Of a stretch of 64,000 bases of DNA, positions 29,662 through 39,374 are shown piece after piece (the first letter of the stretch is position 1; each line of letters opens with the position of its first letter). The notes below the pieces were generated by a model that saw only the letters and a program-made list of their open reading frames with translations, was not told the origin of the DNA and made no database searches. Position numbers and translations under genes: made by a program. Origin of the DNA: an uncultured Cohaesibacter sp. (GTDB taxonomy: Bacteria > Pseudomonadota > Alphaproteobacteria > Rhizobiales > Cohaesibacteraceae); assembly GCF_963676275.1 (NCBI RefSeq), contig NZ_OY781091.1, forward strand, positions 2,830,775 through 2,894,774, in the 5' to 3' direction.

Positions 29662-29697
29662 AAAAGCCGATGAATGCTAGAGCATTCATCGGCTTTT
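29662..29697. terminator. Bidirectional intrinsic terminator after purN
   Basis: Seventeen-base arms AAAAGCCGATGAATGCT (29662-29678) and its complement (29681-29697) with a very tight loop, then TTTC. Serves purN and the converging small secreted protein gene. Confidence 0.93.
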
Positions 29698-29735
29698 TCA
29701 TTTGATCGCAACGGATGCGAAAACGGCAGAAAACG

Positions 29736-30053
29736 CTATTTCTTGCAGGCTTCATAAGCGCTCAAAACGGCCCGTTTCTGCGTCCAGCCCGGTTCTCCCT
29801 TGCGCAATGCGTCGTCAAGTTCCTTGCCCTTCAGACCGTCTACAAACTGCTCGGCAGCACATTTGCAGGCCTCAAGAATGCCGTCGGTCTCATCATTCTT
29901 TGCCTTTTCCCAGCGATCATAAAGGCAGAAATCGACAACACGCGCACGGAACAGATCCTTGGTCAAATCCTCGGCCTGCGCTGGCGCGGCAAGCATGGTC
30001 AAGGCGATGGCAGATGCGGCCAGAGCAGAAAAACCAAACCTGAAATTGAACAT
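29736..30053 (-). CDS. Small secreted cysteine-containing protein of unknown function
   Basis: About 105 aa with a clear signal peptide (FRFGFSALAASAIALTMLAAPAQA, cleavage after AQA). The mature part is ~80 residues and holds four cysteines (FCLYD, EACKCAAEQ, YEACKK), suggesting disulphides in the periplasm. I do not recognise the family. Two ATGs compete. The one at 30059 directly abuts the ribosome binding site AAAGGGA, while the one at 30053 has proper spacing, so 30053 is preferred. It is monocistronic, between terminators, converging on purN. Confidence 0.75.
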   Translation of the reverse strand: MFNFRFGFSALAASAIALTMLAAPAQAEDLTKDLFRARVVDFCLYDRWEKAKNDETDGILEACKCAAEQFVDGLKGKELDDALRKGEPGWTQKRAVLSAYEACKK

Positions 30054-30180
30054 GAGCATTCCCTTTAATATATCAAATCCGATGCCGCCAATTTAGCGAT
30101 TCCCCTCTCAAGGGCAATCCGGTCATGATGAAAATCAGGCCTTTACGGAGACTTGTCTTCAACATCATCATACCAGACGC

Positions 30181-30212
30181 AAAAAGCCGCGAGCCTTCAG
30201 GCTTCGCGGCTC
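30181..30212 (-). terminator. Intrinsic terminator of ndk
   Basis: On the minus strand: AGCCGCGAAGCC, loop TGAA, GGCTCGCGGCT, then a run of T (the AAAAA at 30181-30185 on the plus strand). One unpaired base in the stem. Confidence 0.88.
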
Positions 30213-30247
30213 ATTAAGCGGCCCATCAATGCGTCAGGCAGAAGCGC

Positions 30248-30670
30248 TCAGCCGACAATTTCTTCGTCAGAAAAGAAGAACCCGATTTCACGCGCGGCGC
30301 TTTGTGGGGAATCGGAGCCATGAACCGAATTCTCGCTCATGGAAAGCGCGAATTCCTTGCGGATGGTACCTGCATCGGCTTCTGCCGGATTGGTCTTTCC
30401 CATCACCGCGCGATTATGCAGGATGGCATTCTCCCCTTCCAGCACCTGAACGACCACCGGTTCGGACATCATGAAAGCAACCAGACCATCAAAGAATGGT
30501 TTGCCCTGATGTTCGGCATAAAAGCCTTCAGCCTGTTCCTTTGACATGCGAATGCGCTTGGACGCCACAACGCGCAAACCGGCCTCTTCCAGCTTCGCGG
30601 TAATCCGGCCCGTCAAATTGCGTTTGGTTGCATCAGGTTTGATGATGGAAAAGGTGCGTTCGATCGCCAT
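30248..30670 (-). CDS. ndk: Nucleoside diphosphate kinase
   Basis: Exchanges the gamma-phosphate between nucleoside tri- and diphosphates, balancing NTP and dNTP pools; cytoplasmic. The product is 140 aa, the standard length. The phospho-histidine is H117 in [24 protein letters not shown] at the N-terminus and [16 protein letters not shown] are family signatures. The ATG at 30670 has GGAGT just upstream; a GTG four codons earlier is less likely. It is transcribed alone. Confidence 0.98.
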   Translation of the reverse strand: MAIERTFSIIKPDATKRNLTGRITAKLEEAGLRVVASKRIRMSKEQAEGFYAEHQGKPFFDGLVAFMMSEPVVVQVLEGENAILHNRAVMGKTNPAEADAGTIRKEFALSMSENSVHGSDSPQSAAREIGFFFSDEEIVG

Positions 30671-30865
30671 TGCTAACTCCACTCTGCTATAAGCTCAAGA
30701 CCGGACAGCGCGCCTCCCGTTAGCACCAACCGGTCAAATTTTGCGGCTGTATAGCCCGCCACCAAAACAGTCGCAAGAAAAAATCCCTTATATTCCAGAT
30801 CCAAACAAGAAGAACGCCAATTTTTCCCAATCAGACATGAAGATAAACATTAGTACACAAGAGGA

Positions 30866-31552
30866 TTATACTTTAGCATTACGCCCCAATGCACCAAACA
30901 GATCAAGACAACGCTCGAACCAGTCGCGCACCGGATCATCTTTCTCAAGCAACGCCAAATCCGATACCATCCGCGCCCATTGCAAGGAACCAAACAGGCA
31001 ATAATCGGCATAATGGGGCCGCTCTCCACCGAAATAGGGTTGTTTGTAGAGCGTCAGCCGCAGAGGGGTCAGACTTTGCCGAAAAGTCGCGAGCCTCTCC
31101 GGAGACTGATCCTGCGCCTCTTCCAGCGCAAGCTTGAAGCGCGCCTCCCTGGTCTGGCGGAAATAGGCCTTGTCCTTCTCGTCGAGCTTTTGATGGATAT
31201 CGAAAATGCACATGCGCGCAATCTGACCATCGATGAACCCGTCAGCCCAATAGTGGACAAATCGACAAAGCGACATGCCGCTCGGGCCAGCAAACAGCGA
31301 TGGCAGATCCGGGTATTTAACCTCCAGATGAAGAGCAATGGCAAAGGAATCCCGAATAACCACGCCATCATCATTGATGACGGGAACCGTTTTCTGCCCG
31401 CCCCCTTCAATGGATCCGATCTCGCTAAACAGCGTCGGGACGGTTTCCACCGCAAGCCCCTTGTGGGCCAGCGCCATGCGCGTGCGCCAGCAGGCGGGAG
31501 AAAAGCGGACATTGCGATCTGCCGCACACAGGTCATACATCTTGATCGTCAT
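30866..31552 (-). CDS. Glutathione S-transferase family protein
   Basis: Cytosolic GST-like protein of 228 aa. The thioredoxin-like N-terminal domain (1-~85) has SPACWRTRMAL near the catalytic position and the cis-proline/gamma-glutamyl recognition segment KTVPVINDDGVVIRDS. A helical C-terminal domain follows from ~95. The residue at the active-site turn is a Ser/Cys-type (SPAC), as in beta/omega-like bacterial GSTs. Substrate unknown. AGGAGC precedes the start. It is divergent from the ABC-F gene and downstream of nothing related. Confidence 0.88.
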   Translation of the reverse strand: MTIKMYDLCAADRNVRFSPACWRTRMALAHKGLAVETVPTLFSEIGSIEGGGQKTVPVINDDGVVIRDSFAIALHLEVKYPDLPSLFAGPSGMSLCRFVHYWADGFIDGQIARMCIFDIHQKLDEKDKAYFRQTREARFKLALEEAQDQSPERLATFRQSLTPLRLTLYKQPYFGGERPHYADYCLFGSLQWARMVSDLALLEKDDPVRDWFERCLDLFGALGRNAKV

Positions 31553-31783
31553 GAAAAGCTCCTGATGGCCTTGCGAGGTCCGAGACTATCGGGTCATTTA
31601 TTCGGGGGCTTGTATAATGCATGCCGGATAAGGGCATGGCCAGCTTAAGTTGTGAAACGAATGCACCTTGTCCTCATGCGCCAAGACACAACCGTGTTCA
31701 CTGTGGCAAAAAGGGTTCAGGCCGGTAGATTGCATGCGCATGCGATTGCCAAGCCTGCCGAAATAAGGCAAAAGGCAACCATT

Positions 31784-33664
31784 ATGCTGCATATCAACAA
31801 TCTCACCTACCGCATTGCCGGTCGCACCCTGCTTGAAGACGCCACCCTCGTTGTGCCCGAAGGCGCAAAGATGGGGCTTGTAGGGCGCAATGGTACGGGC
31901 AAATCCACCCTGTTCAAGCTTCTGGTCGGCGACATCGCCCCGGAAAGCGGCAGCGCGTCCATCCGAAGAGGCGCGCGCGTCGGTCAGGTGGCACAGGAAG
32001 CGCCAGCCAGCGCGGAGAGCCTGCTTGACTTTGTTCTCAAGGCAGACACCGAGCGCTCGCAATTGCTGGAAGAGAGCAAAAGCGCAACCGACCCGCACCG
32101 CATCGCGGAAATCCAGTTGCGCCTTGCCGATATCGGCGCGCATTCGGCAGAAGCCCGTGCAGCCACCATTCTGTATGGCCTTGGCTTTGATGCAGAGGCA
32201 CAAAAGCGCCCGACGGCGGATTTCTCCGGCGGCTGGCGGATGCGTGTGGCATTGGCCGCGATCCTATTTTCTGAGCCGGATCTGCTACTGCTCGACGAGC
32301 CAACCAACTATCTCGACCTTGAAGGCACGTTGTGGCTGGAAAATTACATCGCCCGCTACCCTTACACGGTGATGATCATCAGCCATGACCGCGACCTGCT
32401 CAACAAGGCGGTGGACCATATCGCCCATCTGGACCAGCTCAAGCTGACCGCCTATCGTGGCGGCTATGACAGCTTTGAGCGCACCCGGCGCGAGCAGCTT
32501 GAGCTGCAACAGAAAATGCGCACCAAGCAGCTGGAACAGCGCAAGCATATGGAAGCCTTTGTCGAGCGCTTCCGCTACAAGGCGACCAAGGCCAAGCAGG
32601 CCCAGAGCCGCCTCAAGGCGCTGGAGAAAATGACGCCCATCGCCGCAGTGATGGAAGATCACGTTAAGCCGATCCATTTTCCGAATCCGGAAAAGGGCCT
32701 TGCCCCACCGATCATCCGGCTGGAGAAGGCGTCGGTCGGCTATGAGGAAGGCAAACCGATCCTCAAGAATATGAGCTTGCGCATCGACCCCGATGACCGT
32801 CTGGCGCTGCTGGGTGCCAACGGCAACGGTAAATCGACCTTCGCCAAGCTCATTTCAGACCGTCTGGATATTCAGGACGGGACCATCTTTCGCGCAGGAA
32901 AGCTCAAGATTGCCTTCTTTGCCCAGCATCAGCTGGACGAACTGCGCCCCAATGACAGCCCCTATGATCATGTCCGCACCCTCATGCCAGACGCCACCGA
33001 GCCGAAAGTCCGTGCCCGCGTTGCCCGCATGGGGCTTGGAACGGAGAAGATGGATATCCCTGCCAAGAGCCTTTCGGGGGGAGAAAAGGCCCGTCTGCTG
33101 CTGGGTCTGGCCACCTTTGATGGCCCTCACCTGCTGATTCTCGACGAGCCGACCAACCATCTCGACATTGACAGCCGCGAGGCACTCGTTCACGCCATCA
33201 ACGAATATGAAGGCGCGGTGTTGCTCATCTCCCATGATCGCCATCTGCTGGAGGCCTGCGTCGACCGGCTCTGGCTGGTGCATGACGGCACCTGCAAACC
33301 CTATGACGGCGATCTGGAAGATTATCGACGCCTGCTGCTGAGCACTCGCAACAGTCCCGACAGCACCGACAAGGAAAAGTCTGCAGCAACTGAGGCCAAT
33401 CAGGCGCAGGAAAAACGCCGCTCCGCTGCCGAAAAGCGCAAGGAGCAGGCCCCTCTGCGGCGCAAGATTCAGGCCGCCGAAAAGGACATGGACAAGATCC
33501 GCGACCGCATGGGCAAGATCGATGAAATGCTCGCCGATCCGGAACTTTATGCCAAATTTCCCGAAAAAGGCGCCAAGCTCTCCAAGGACCGGTCGGACCT
33601 TGCCTCCCTGCTCGACAAGATAGAGGAAAAATGGCTGGAAATGTCCGAAGAGATTGAGGATTGA
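31784..33664 (+). CDS. ABC-F family ATPase (ribosome-associated, YheS/Uup-like)
   Basis: Soluble protein of 626 aa with two ABC ATPase domains and no membrane segment; the family acts on ribosomes. First domain: Walker A GRNGTGKST (34-42), signature FSGGWRMRVALA, Walker B LLLLDEPTNYLDL. Second: GANGNGKST (344-352), LSGGEKARLLLG, LILDEPTNHLDID. Between them lies the Glu/Lys/Arg-rich helical P-site tRNA-interaction linker (~225-290). The C-terminal ~90 residues are a charged coiled coil, as in Uup/YheS. The frame extends upstream to 31652, but similarity begins at MLHINNLTYR, with AAGG before the ATG at 31784. No antibiotic resistance role is implied. Confidence 0.95.
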   Translation: MLHINNLTYRIAGRTLLEDATLVVPEGAKMGLVGRNGTGKSTLFKLLVGDIAPESGSASIRRGARVGQVAQEAPASAESLLDFVLKADTERSQLLEESKSATDPHRIAEIQLRLADIGAHSAEARAATILYGLGFDAEAQKRPTADFSGGWRMRVALAAILFSEPDLLLLDEPTNYLDLEGTLWLENYIARYPYTVMIISHDRDLLNKAVDHIAHLDQLKLTAYRGGYDSFERTRREQLELQQKMRTKQLEQRKHMEAFVERFRYKATKAKQAQSRLKALEKMTPIAAVMEDHVKPIHFPNPEKGLAPPIIRLEKASVGYEEGKPILKNMSLRIDPDDRLALLGANGNGKSTFAKLISDRLDIQDGTIFRAGKLKIAFFAQHQLDELRPNDSPYDHVRTLMPDATEPKVRARVARMGLGTEKMDIPAKSLSGGEKARLLLGLATFDGPHLLILDEPTNHLDIDSREALVHAINEYEGAVLLISHDRHLLEACVDRLWLVHDGTCKPYDGDLEDYRRLLLSTRNSPDSTDKEKSAATEANQAQEKRRSAAEKRKEQAPLRRKIQAAEKDMDKIRDRMGKIDEMLADPELYAKFPEKGAKLSKDRSDLASLLDKIEEKWLEMSEEIED

Positions 33665-33685
33665 TACAGCGAAGGGAAAACCGAA

Positions 33686-34087
33686 ATGTCACAATCCATG
33701 TCCCTCATCGCCATTGTTGTACGCGACTATGACGAAGCCATCGCCTTCTATACCGAAAAGCTCGGTTTCGAGCTGATTGACGACAGCTACCAGCCAGCGC
33801 AAGACAAGCGCTGGGTGGTCGTGCGCCCGAGAGGCGAAGGCCAGACCTCGCTGCTGTTGGCCAGAGCCAAGAATGAACATGAAGCCCGCTATATCGGCGA
33901 TCAGGCGGGCGGGCGGGTTTTCCTGTTTCTTCAAACCGATGATTTCTGGCGCGACTACAAGCTCTATCAGCAGCGCGGCATCAGTTTCATCCGTCCGCCA
34001 CTGGAAGCAGACTATGGCACCGTCGCGGTGTTTGAAGATCTCTATGGCAATCTCTGGGATCTGGTAGAATATTCCACTCCGCACTGA
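33686..34087 (+). CDS. VOC (glyoxalase/bleomycin resistance-type) superfamily protein
   Basis: 133 aa, one vicinal-oxygen-chelate domain made of two beta-alpha-beta-beta-beta units. Family features: AIVVRDYDEAIAFYTEKLGFEL at the start and FEDLYGNLWDLVEY at the end, where the Glu and nearby residues often bind metal. Activity unknown (glyoxalase-like, dioxygenase-like or binding protein). It begins 21 bases after the ABC-F stop and is probably co-transcribed with it. Confidence 0.9.
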   Translation: MSQSMSLIAIVVRDYDEAIAFYTEKLGFELIDDSYQPAQDKRWVVVRPRGEGQTSLLLARAKNEHEARYIGDQAGGRVFLFLQTDDFWRDYKLYQQRGISFIRPPLEADYGTVAVFEDLYGNLWDLVEYSTPH

Positions 34088-34184
34088 TCCGCCATTTGCA
34101 TTCATCCTCATCTTGTGCTGACATCCTCGCGTCGCATGATCGCAAGGCCACAGGCCATGAGTGCACCAGAGGGAGGAAGGCAGC

Positions 34185-35018
34185 ATGAAAAGCGTCATAT
34201 TCGCAGAGCGGGACGAGGTTCCTGCCCTTGGGCAAGGCACCTGGTATATGGGTGACGACCCTTCCCGCAAGGCCGATGAAATCGCCGCCCTTCGGCGCGG
34301 TGTCGAGCTTGGCCTCAAGCTGATCGACACGGCGGAAATGTATGGTTCGGGCAAGTCCGAGCGAGTGGTCGGCGAAGCCATTGCCCCCATCAGGGACGAG
34401 GTCTTTCTGGTCTCCAAGGTTCTGCCCTACAATGCCACCTATGAAGGCACCCTGAGCGCCTGCGAGGCCTCCCTTTCGCGCCTTGGAACCGATCGTCTGG
34501 ATCTATATCTCTATCATTGGCCCGGCCCCCATCCGCTCGAAGAAGCGATTGCCGCCTTTGAGGAGCTGCAACAGCAGGGCAAGATCCGCCATTGGGGCGT
34601 TTCCAACTTCGACCCCAACGACATGGCAGAACTCTATAGCACCGCAGGGGGAGATCGGGTCGCCACCAATCAGGTGCTCTATAATCTGACCCGTCGCGGC
34701 ATCGAATGGGATCTGCTGCCGCAGGCTCAGGAAGATGACCTGCCGATCATGGCCTATTCCCCCATCGAACAGGCCCGCCTGATTGCCAAACCGGAATTGA
34801 AGAAACTGGCCGCCTCTATGGACCTGACCGCCGCCCAGCTTGCCCTCTCATGGGTCATTCAGCGTACCGGCATCATTGCCATTCCAAAAGCCGGTTCTGT
34901 GGCCCATGTGGAAGAGAATGCCCGCACGCTGGATATCACTCTGTCAGCAGAGATCCTTGCAGAACTGGACCGCCTTTTCCCACCGCCGACAAGGGCAACG
35001 TCACTGGAGATGATCTAG
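34185..35018 (+). CDS. Aldo/keto reductase
   Basis: NADPH-dependent carbonyl reductase of the AKR superfamily, 277 aa TIM barrel. The tetrad is visible: Asp and Tyr in KLIDTAEMYGSGKSE, Lys in FLVSKVLPYN, His in DLYLYHWPGPHP. Later signatures GKIRHWGVSNFD and the C-terminal NADP-binding segment AIPKAGSVAHVEENA also fit. Substrate unknown; the sequence resembles the oxidoreductase group near the DkgA/YeaE proteins. Start: GGAGGAAGG lies ideally before the ATG at 34185; the upstream GTG at 34161 is not needed. Confidence 0.93.
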   Translation: MKSVIFAERDEVPALGQGTWYMGDDPSRKADEIAALRRGVELGLKLIDTAEMYGSGKSERVVGEAIAPIRDEVFLVSKVLPYNATYEGTLSACEASLSRLGTDRLDLYLYHWPGPHPLEEAIAAFEELQQQGKIRHWGVSNFDPNDMAELYSTAGGDRVATNQVLYNLTRRGIEWDLLPQAQEDDLPIMAYSPIEQARLIAKPELKKLAASMDLTAAQLALSWVIQRTGIIAIPKAGSVAHVEENARTLDITLSAEILAELDRLFPPPTRATSLEMI

Positions 35019-35194
35019 GCTCGCCATTCAGATAAAACTGGTAGCGCATGGTAGAAAAACGCCATGCGCACCATAGTCGCAAACCAAGCGAGTAGAGCCA
35101 AAGCATCCTATAAGTCAATATACTTAGCGCCCAATCCATGAGATAATATGCTGGAAGCAAGGCAAATAGAAAACGACCAAAAAAGGAGGGTTTA

Positions 35195-35617
35195 ATGAGA
35201 CAAATCAGCAAGCTCCTTCTGGCCGCAGCTTTGATTTTCAGCACTCAAGCCGCTGTCGCTGCGGAACGCGTTTGGAGCCCCCAACATAGCTGCCAATATA
35301 TGAAGAGGCTTGTCATTGATCGCGGCAAGGTTCTGGTCAGCTATCCATTGAGACATAAAAGAGGCTATGCGCTTGTGTTCAACAAATTCATGCAACAGGA
35401 ATGCATAGAGAACGCGACTTATCACTATTGCAGTCTCTTTCGCGTTCAGACCTCTGACATGGCAGAATGCACCATAGGCTATGTTGAATCGCGCCTGCCG
35501 GACGATTACATCATCCCGAAATATGGTAGCGATGATCCCAGACCAACGCCCAACCGGCCAACCCCACCCAGTCGGTCCAGTCGGCCCAGCCTATCAATAA
35601 CGCACTCCATCAGGTAG
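35195..35617 (+). CDS. Small secreted protein with Pro/Ser/Arg tail, unknown function
   Basis: 140 aa, signal peptide MRQISKLLLAAALIFSTQAAVAA with cleavage after AVAA-type residues. The mature part carries four cysteines (SCQYM, QECIE, YHYCS, AECTIG), probably two disulphides in the periplasm, and then a low-complexity C-terminus (PRPTPNRPTPPSRSSRPS). Family not recognised. A near-perfect AGGAGG precedes the ATG. It stands alone, followed by a 14-bp tandem repeat array and a terminator. Confidence 0.78.
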   Translation: MRQISKLLLAAALIFSTQAAVAAERVWSPQHSCQYMKRLVIDRGKVLVSYPLRHKRGYALVFNKFMQQECIENATYHYCSLFRVQTSDMAECTIGYVESRLPDDYIIPKYGSDDPRPTPNRPTPPSRSSRPSLSITHSIR

Positions 35618-35622
35618 CGAGC

Positions 35623-35678
35623 CATGTCGCCTGAATCATGTCGCTTGAACCATGTCGTTCGAGCATATCGTTCGGGCC
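35623..35678. repeat. 14-bp imperfect tandem repeat, four copies
   Basis: Copies begin at 35623, 35637, 35651 and 35665: CATGTCGCCTGAAT, CATGTCGCTTGAAC, CATGTCGTTCGAGC, ATATCGTTCGGGCC. Successive units diverge stepwise. The array runs from six bases after the secreted protein stop codon into its terminator. Confidence 0.85.
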
Positions 35679-35702
35679 TCCGGAACAATCCGGAGGCTTT
35701 TT
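35676..35702 (+). terminator. Intrinsic terminator
   Basis: GCCTCCGG, loop AACAAT, CCGGAGGC, TTTTT. Ends the small secreted protein transcript. Confidence 0.93.
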
Positions 35703-35761
35703 CGTGAGGCAATACCAGCCTTGCCCACAACAGGCGGCGACGCACATTGCACCGCACGTTG

Positions 35762-36700
<939 letters not shown>

Positions 36701-36896
36701 TCATAGTCTCCTGTGAAAGATGCCTCCCGGCGTCATGATAGCGCAGTTCTTGCGTCGATGGCAGAGTAACAATCTCAAACATGCGTTATTGTCACCGCTC
36801 TCAAAGCGGCCATACAGGCCAACAGTAAAAGCGCCCATTGGAAGGTCGTGAAAGCTTCTGGAATCGCCCGTTACGGCAATATAACAGCCTGACTTT

Positions 36897-37367
36897 TCAG
36901 GCTTTCTTTTCCCATCCACCGCGGGATGTCTGCTGCCAGTAAGTCACCGGATGGCCTGCTTCCTTGAGCCTTTTCCAGCTGGCCCTTGCTGCCTGCAACG
37001 CCTCGCCATTGGAGCCGTCAAACATCAGGATGACCCGCTCCAGCCCGTCAAGAAGAGCGAGATTCTCCTCCGGTTGCGCGCCATCGACAAAAAAGCGCAC
37101 CTGCGCATCATTGCCAGCGGCAATGCCCTTCGAAGCAATCAATATCGGCTGTTTTTCCGCATGGGCAGAGCCTTCTAGCCCGTGGGCCAGAAAGCTGTCT
37201 TCCCGCCATGTCCAGAGATGGGTATCAAGCGCCTGGGCACGCTCTTCGCTGCCAGTCTGCACAAAGGCATGCCATCCCTTCTCAAGGCATTTCTCAAGAA
37301 GCACGGGCAAGGTGGCCTCAAGGGGCTGCATTTGCAGATGATAGAAGAAAATCTCGGCAGGCATCAT
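36897..37367 (-). CDS. holC: DNA polymerase III chi subunit
   Basis: Clamp-loader-associated chi subunit that contacts single-strand-binding protein. The product is about 156 aa. Family features: AEIFFYHLQMQPLEATLPVLLEKCLEKGWHAFV at the start, the LWTWREDSFLAHG block, QPILIA, and RVILMFDG near the end. Start is ambiguous between adjacent ATG codons at 37367 and 37364, both just after GGAAAG. The gene follows pepA on the same strand, the usual alphaproteobacterial neighbour, but a terminator lies between them, so expression may be independent. Confidence 0.92.
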   Translation of the reverse strand: MMPAEIFFYHLQMQPLEATLPVLLEKCLEKGWHAFVQTGSEERAQALDTHLWTWREDSFLAHGLEGSAHAEKQPILIASKGIAAGNDAQVRFFVDGAQPEENLALLDGLERVILMFDGSNGEALQAARASWKRLKEAGHPVTYWQQTSRGGWEKKA

Positions 37368-37455
37368 TCTTTCCAAAGCAGGATCACTTATCCTTCTCTA
37401 GCATGGACCGACCATCGCGCAACAGCAAGAGACAAGATATCTGCCCACAAACATG

Positions 37456-37482
37456 AAAAAGGGGCCAGCATCGCCAGCCCCT
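37456..37482 (-). terminator. Intrinsic terminator of pepA
   Basis: Minus strand: GGGGCTGGC, loop GAT, GCTGGCCCC, TTTTTC. Nine pairs including two G-T wobbles. Confidence 0.88.
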
Positions 37483-37546
37483 CATTTCTTTGTCATTTGT
37501 CCGATACCATGTGAAATGGCAAGCCGGAGGCGCACCAAACACAGGC

Positions 37547-39037
37547 TCAGCCTTCATAATGATCCCGGACCAGACGATCCAGCAGCCGGACGCCGAAGCC
37601 GGAGGCCCAGCCCTGACTGATCTCGGTCTTGGGCGCATCCATCGCGGTACCGGCAACATCGATATGAACCCAGTCAACATCACCCACGAAACGCTTGAGG
37701 AATTGCGCCGCAGTGATCGAACCGGCCAAGCGACCACCGGTATTCTTCATATCGGCGAATTTGCTGTCGATCATCTTGTCATATTCCTTGGAGAGCGGCA
37801 GACGCCAGACGGTCTCGCCGGTGGCCTCGCCGGAGCCGGACAATCGCGAGCAAAGTTCGTCGGAATTGGAAAAGATGCCCGCATTTTGCGCGCCGAGCGC
37901 CACGATGACAGCCCCCGTCAGGGTCGCCAGATCGATCATGAAGCGCGGCTTGAAGGTCTCTTTGGAATAATGCAGCAGATCGGCAAGCACCAGCCGTCCT
38001 TCCGCATCCGTATTGATCACCTCGATGGTCTGACCGGACATGGAGGTGACGATATCGCCGGGGCGCTGTGCATTGCCATCGGGCATATTTTCCACCAGAC
38101 CGATAATGCCAATGGCGTTGACCTTGGCCTTGCGGGCGGAAAGCGCATGCAGAAGTCCGGTAACCGCAGCAGCGCCCCCCATATCGCCTTTCATGTCTTC
38201 CATGCCGCTTGCCGGCTTGATGGAAATACCACCGGTATCAAACACGACGCCCTTGCCGACAAAGACCAGCGGAGCCTCGCCCTTCTTGCCGCCCAGCCAT
38301 TTCATGATCGCAACCCGAGGTGCCCGCACCGAGCCCTGCGCCACACCCAGCAGGGCATTCATGCCCAGCTTTTCAAGCTCTGCCTGTTCGAGAATTTCCA
38401 CCTCGGCTCCAAGAGCTTCCAGCGACTTGGCCTTGGCGGCAAATTCCTCTGGCCCAAGCACATTGGCAGGCTCATTGACAAGATCGCGCGCCAGCAATGT
38501 GCCGTCTGCAATCACCGCATCGCTCGCCCATGCTTTTGACGCAGCAGCCGAATCAGCGCTCATAATCGTGACGCTGGCCGCCGCCTTGGCTTCTTTCGGC
38601 TTGCCCTTCTCGGTCTTGTAGAGATCGAAATCATAGGCGCGCAACTTCATGCCCATGGCCATGATGGAAGCCGCAGCTCCGTCGATTGTCACACCATCGG
38701 CTTCTGCGACCAGAGAGATTTCCTTTGCCCCCTTTGCAGCCCCCATGGCCGCGCCACCAAGAGCGGCGAAATCCTTTTCCGTCAAGGTGTCCTCACCCAG
38801 ACCAACCAGAATAATCTGATCCAGATCGAGCCCGGCAGGCGCCAGTATCTGTAGCGTCTTGAGCAAACCTCCCTTGAAGTCGGCGGCCTTGATCGCTCGT
38901 TTGATGGCCCCGGCGCTCTTGTCGTCAAGAGCACTCGCGGTTGCTCCCAAAGTCAGGGATTTGCCAACGAACAGTACCGCAGCGCCGGTGTCTGGTGCGC
39001 CAAGGGAAGCGAACTGGAATAGGGGAAGCGTAGCCAT
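37547..39037 (-). CDS. pepA: Leucyl aminopeptidase (cytosol aminopeptidase, M17)
   Basis: Manganese/zinc-dependent exopeptidase that removes N-terminal residues from peptides, normally a hexamer. The product is 496 aa. The M17 signature NTDAEGRL spans residues 342-349, with metal and catalytic residues D344, E346 and R348. [16 protein letters not shown] and [11 protein letters not shown] supply the other metal ligands and catalytic Lys. Some homologues also bind DNA at recombination sites; not deducible here. Divergent from the lpt genes. Confidence 0.97.
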   Translation of the reverse strand: MATLPLFQFASLGAPDTGAAVLFVGKSLTLGATASALDDKSAGAIKRAIKAADFKGGLLKTLQILAPAGLDLDQIILVGLGEDTLTEKDFAALGGAAMGAAKGAKEISLVAEADGVTIDGAAASIMAMGMKLRAYDFDLYKTEKGKPKEAKAAASVTIMSADSAAASKAWASDAVIADGTLLARDLVNEPANVLGPEEFAAKAKSLEALGAEVEILEQAELEKLGMNALLGVAQGSVRAPRVAIMKWLGGKKGEAPLVFVGKGVVFDTGGISIKPASGMEDMKGDMGGAAAVTGLLHALSARKAKVNAIGIIGLVENMPDGNAQRPGDIVTSMSGQTIEVINTDAEGRLVLADLLHYSKETFKPRFMIDLATLTGAVIVALGAQNAGIFSNSDELCSRLSGSGEATGETVWRLPLSKEYDKMIDSKFADMKNTGGRLAGSITAAQFLKRFVGDVDWVHIDVAGTAMDAPKTEISQGWASGFGVRLLDRLVRDHYEG

Positions 39038-39374
39038 TTAAAATTTCTTCTTTCTGTTATGTCTGATAGGTCCGGCTTCGATTGGCGCACAGAAAGCGGC
39101 CCCGAAGCGGAAGAGAGATTAAAATCATTCTCGACTATTGTGGGTATATTGGCATCAGACTTCAAGATACCCCTCGCCTTTGCGCCCACATGGAACCGCA
39201 AGCATAATTAAAATATCAAGAAGCCCTGAGAAAATAACGGTAAATTGGAGAAATAATCTTCAGGAATGCCTGACAAAATCACTAAAAAGCTTGCCAGTTG
39301 AAGATCGGCCAGCCATATATCAACCACATTCATTCCATATCGAAAAGCAGCATTGGGAACACAGCGAAAAGATC
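39038..39374. other. Divergent intergenic region, pepA / lptF
   Basis: About 340 bases of AT-rich sequence carrying promoters for pepA and the lptF operon. A frame open from 39138 runs into lptF but has no family similarity before 39375. No clear operator seen. Confidence 0.4.
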
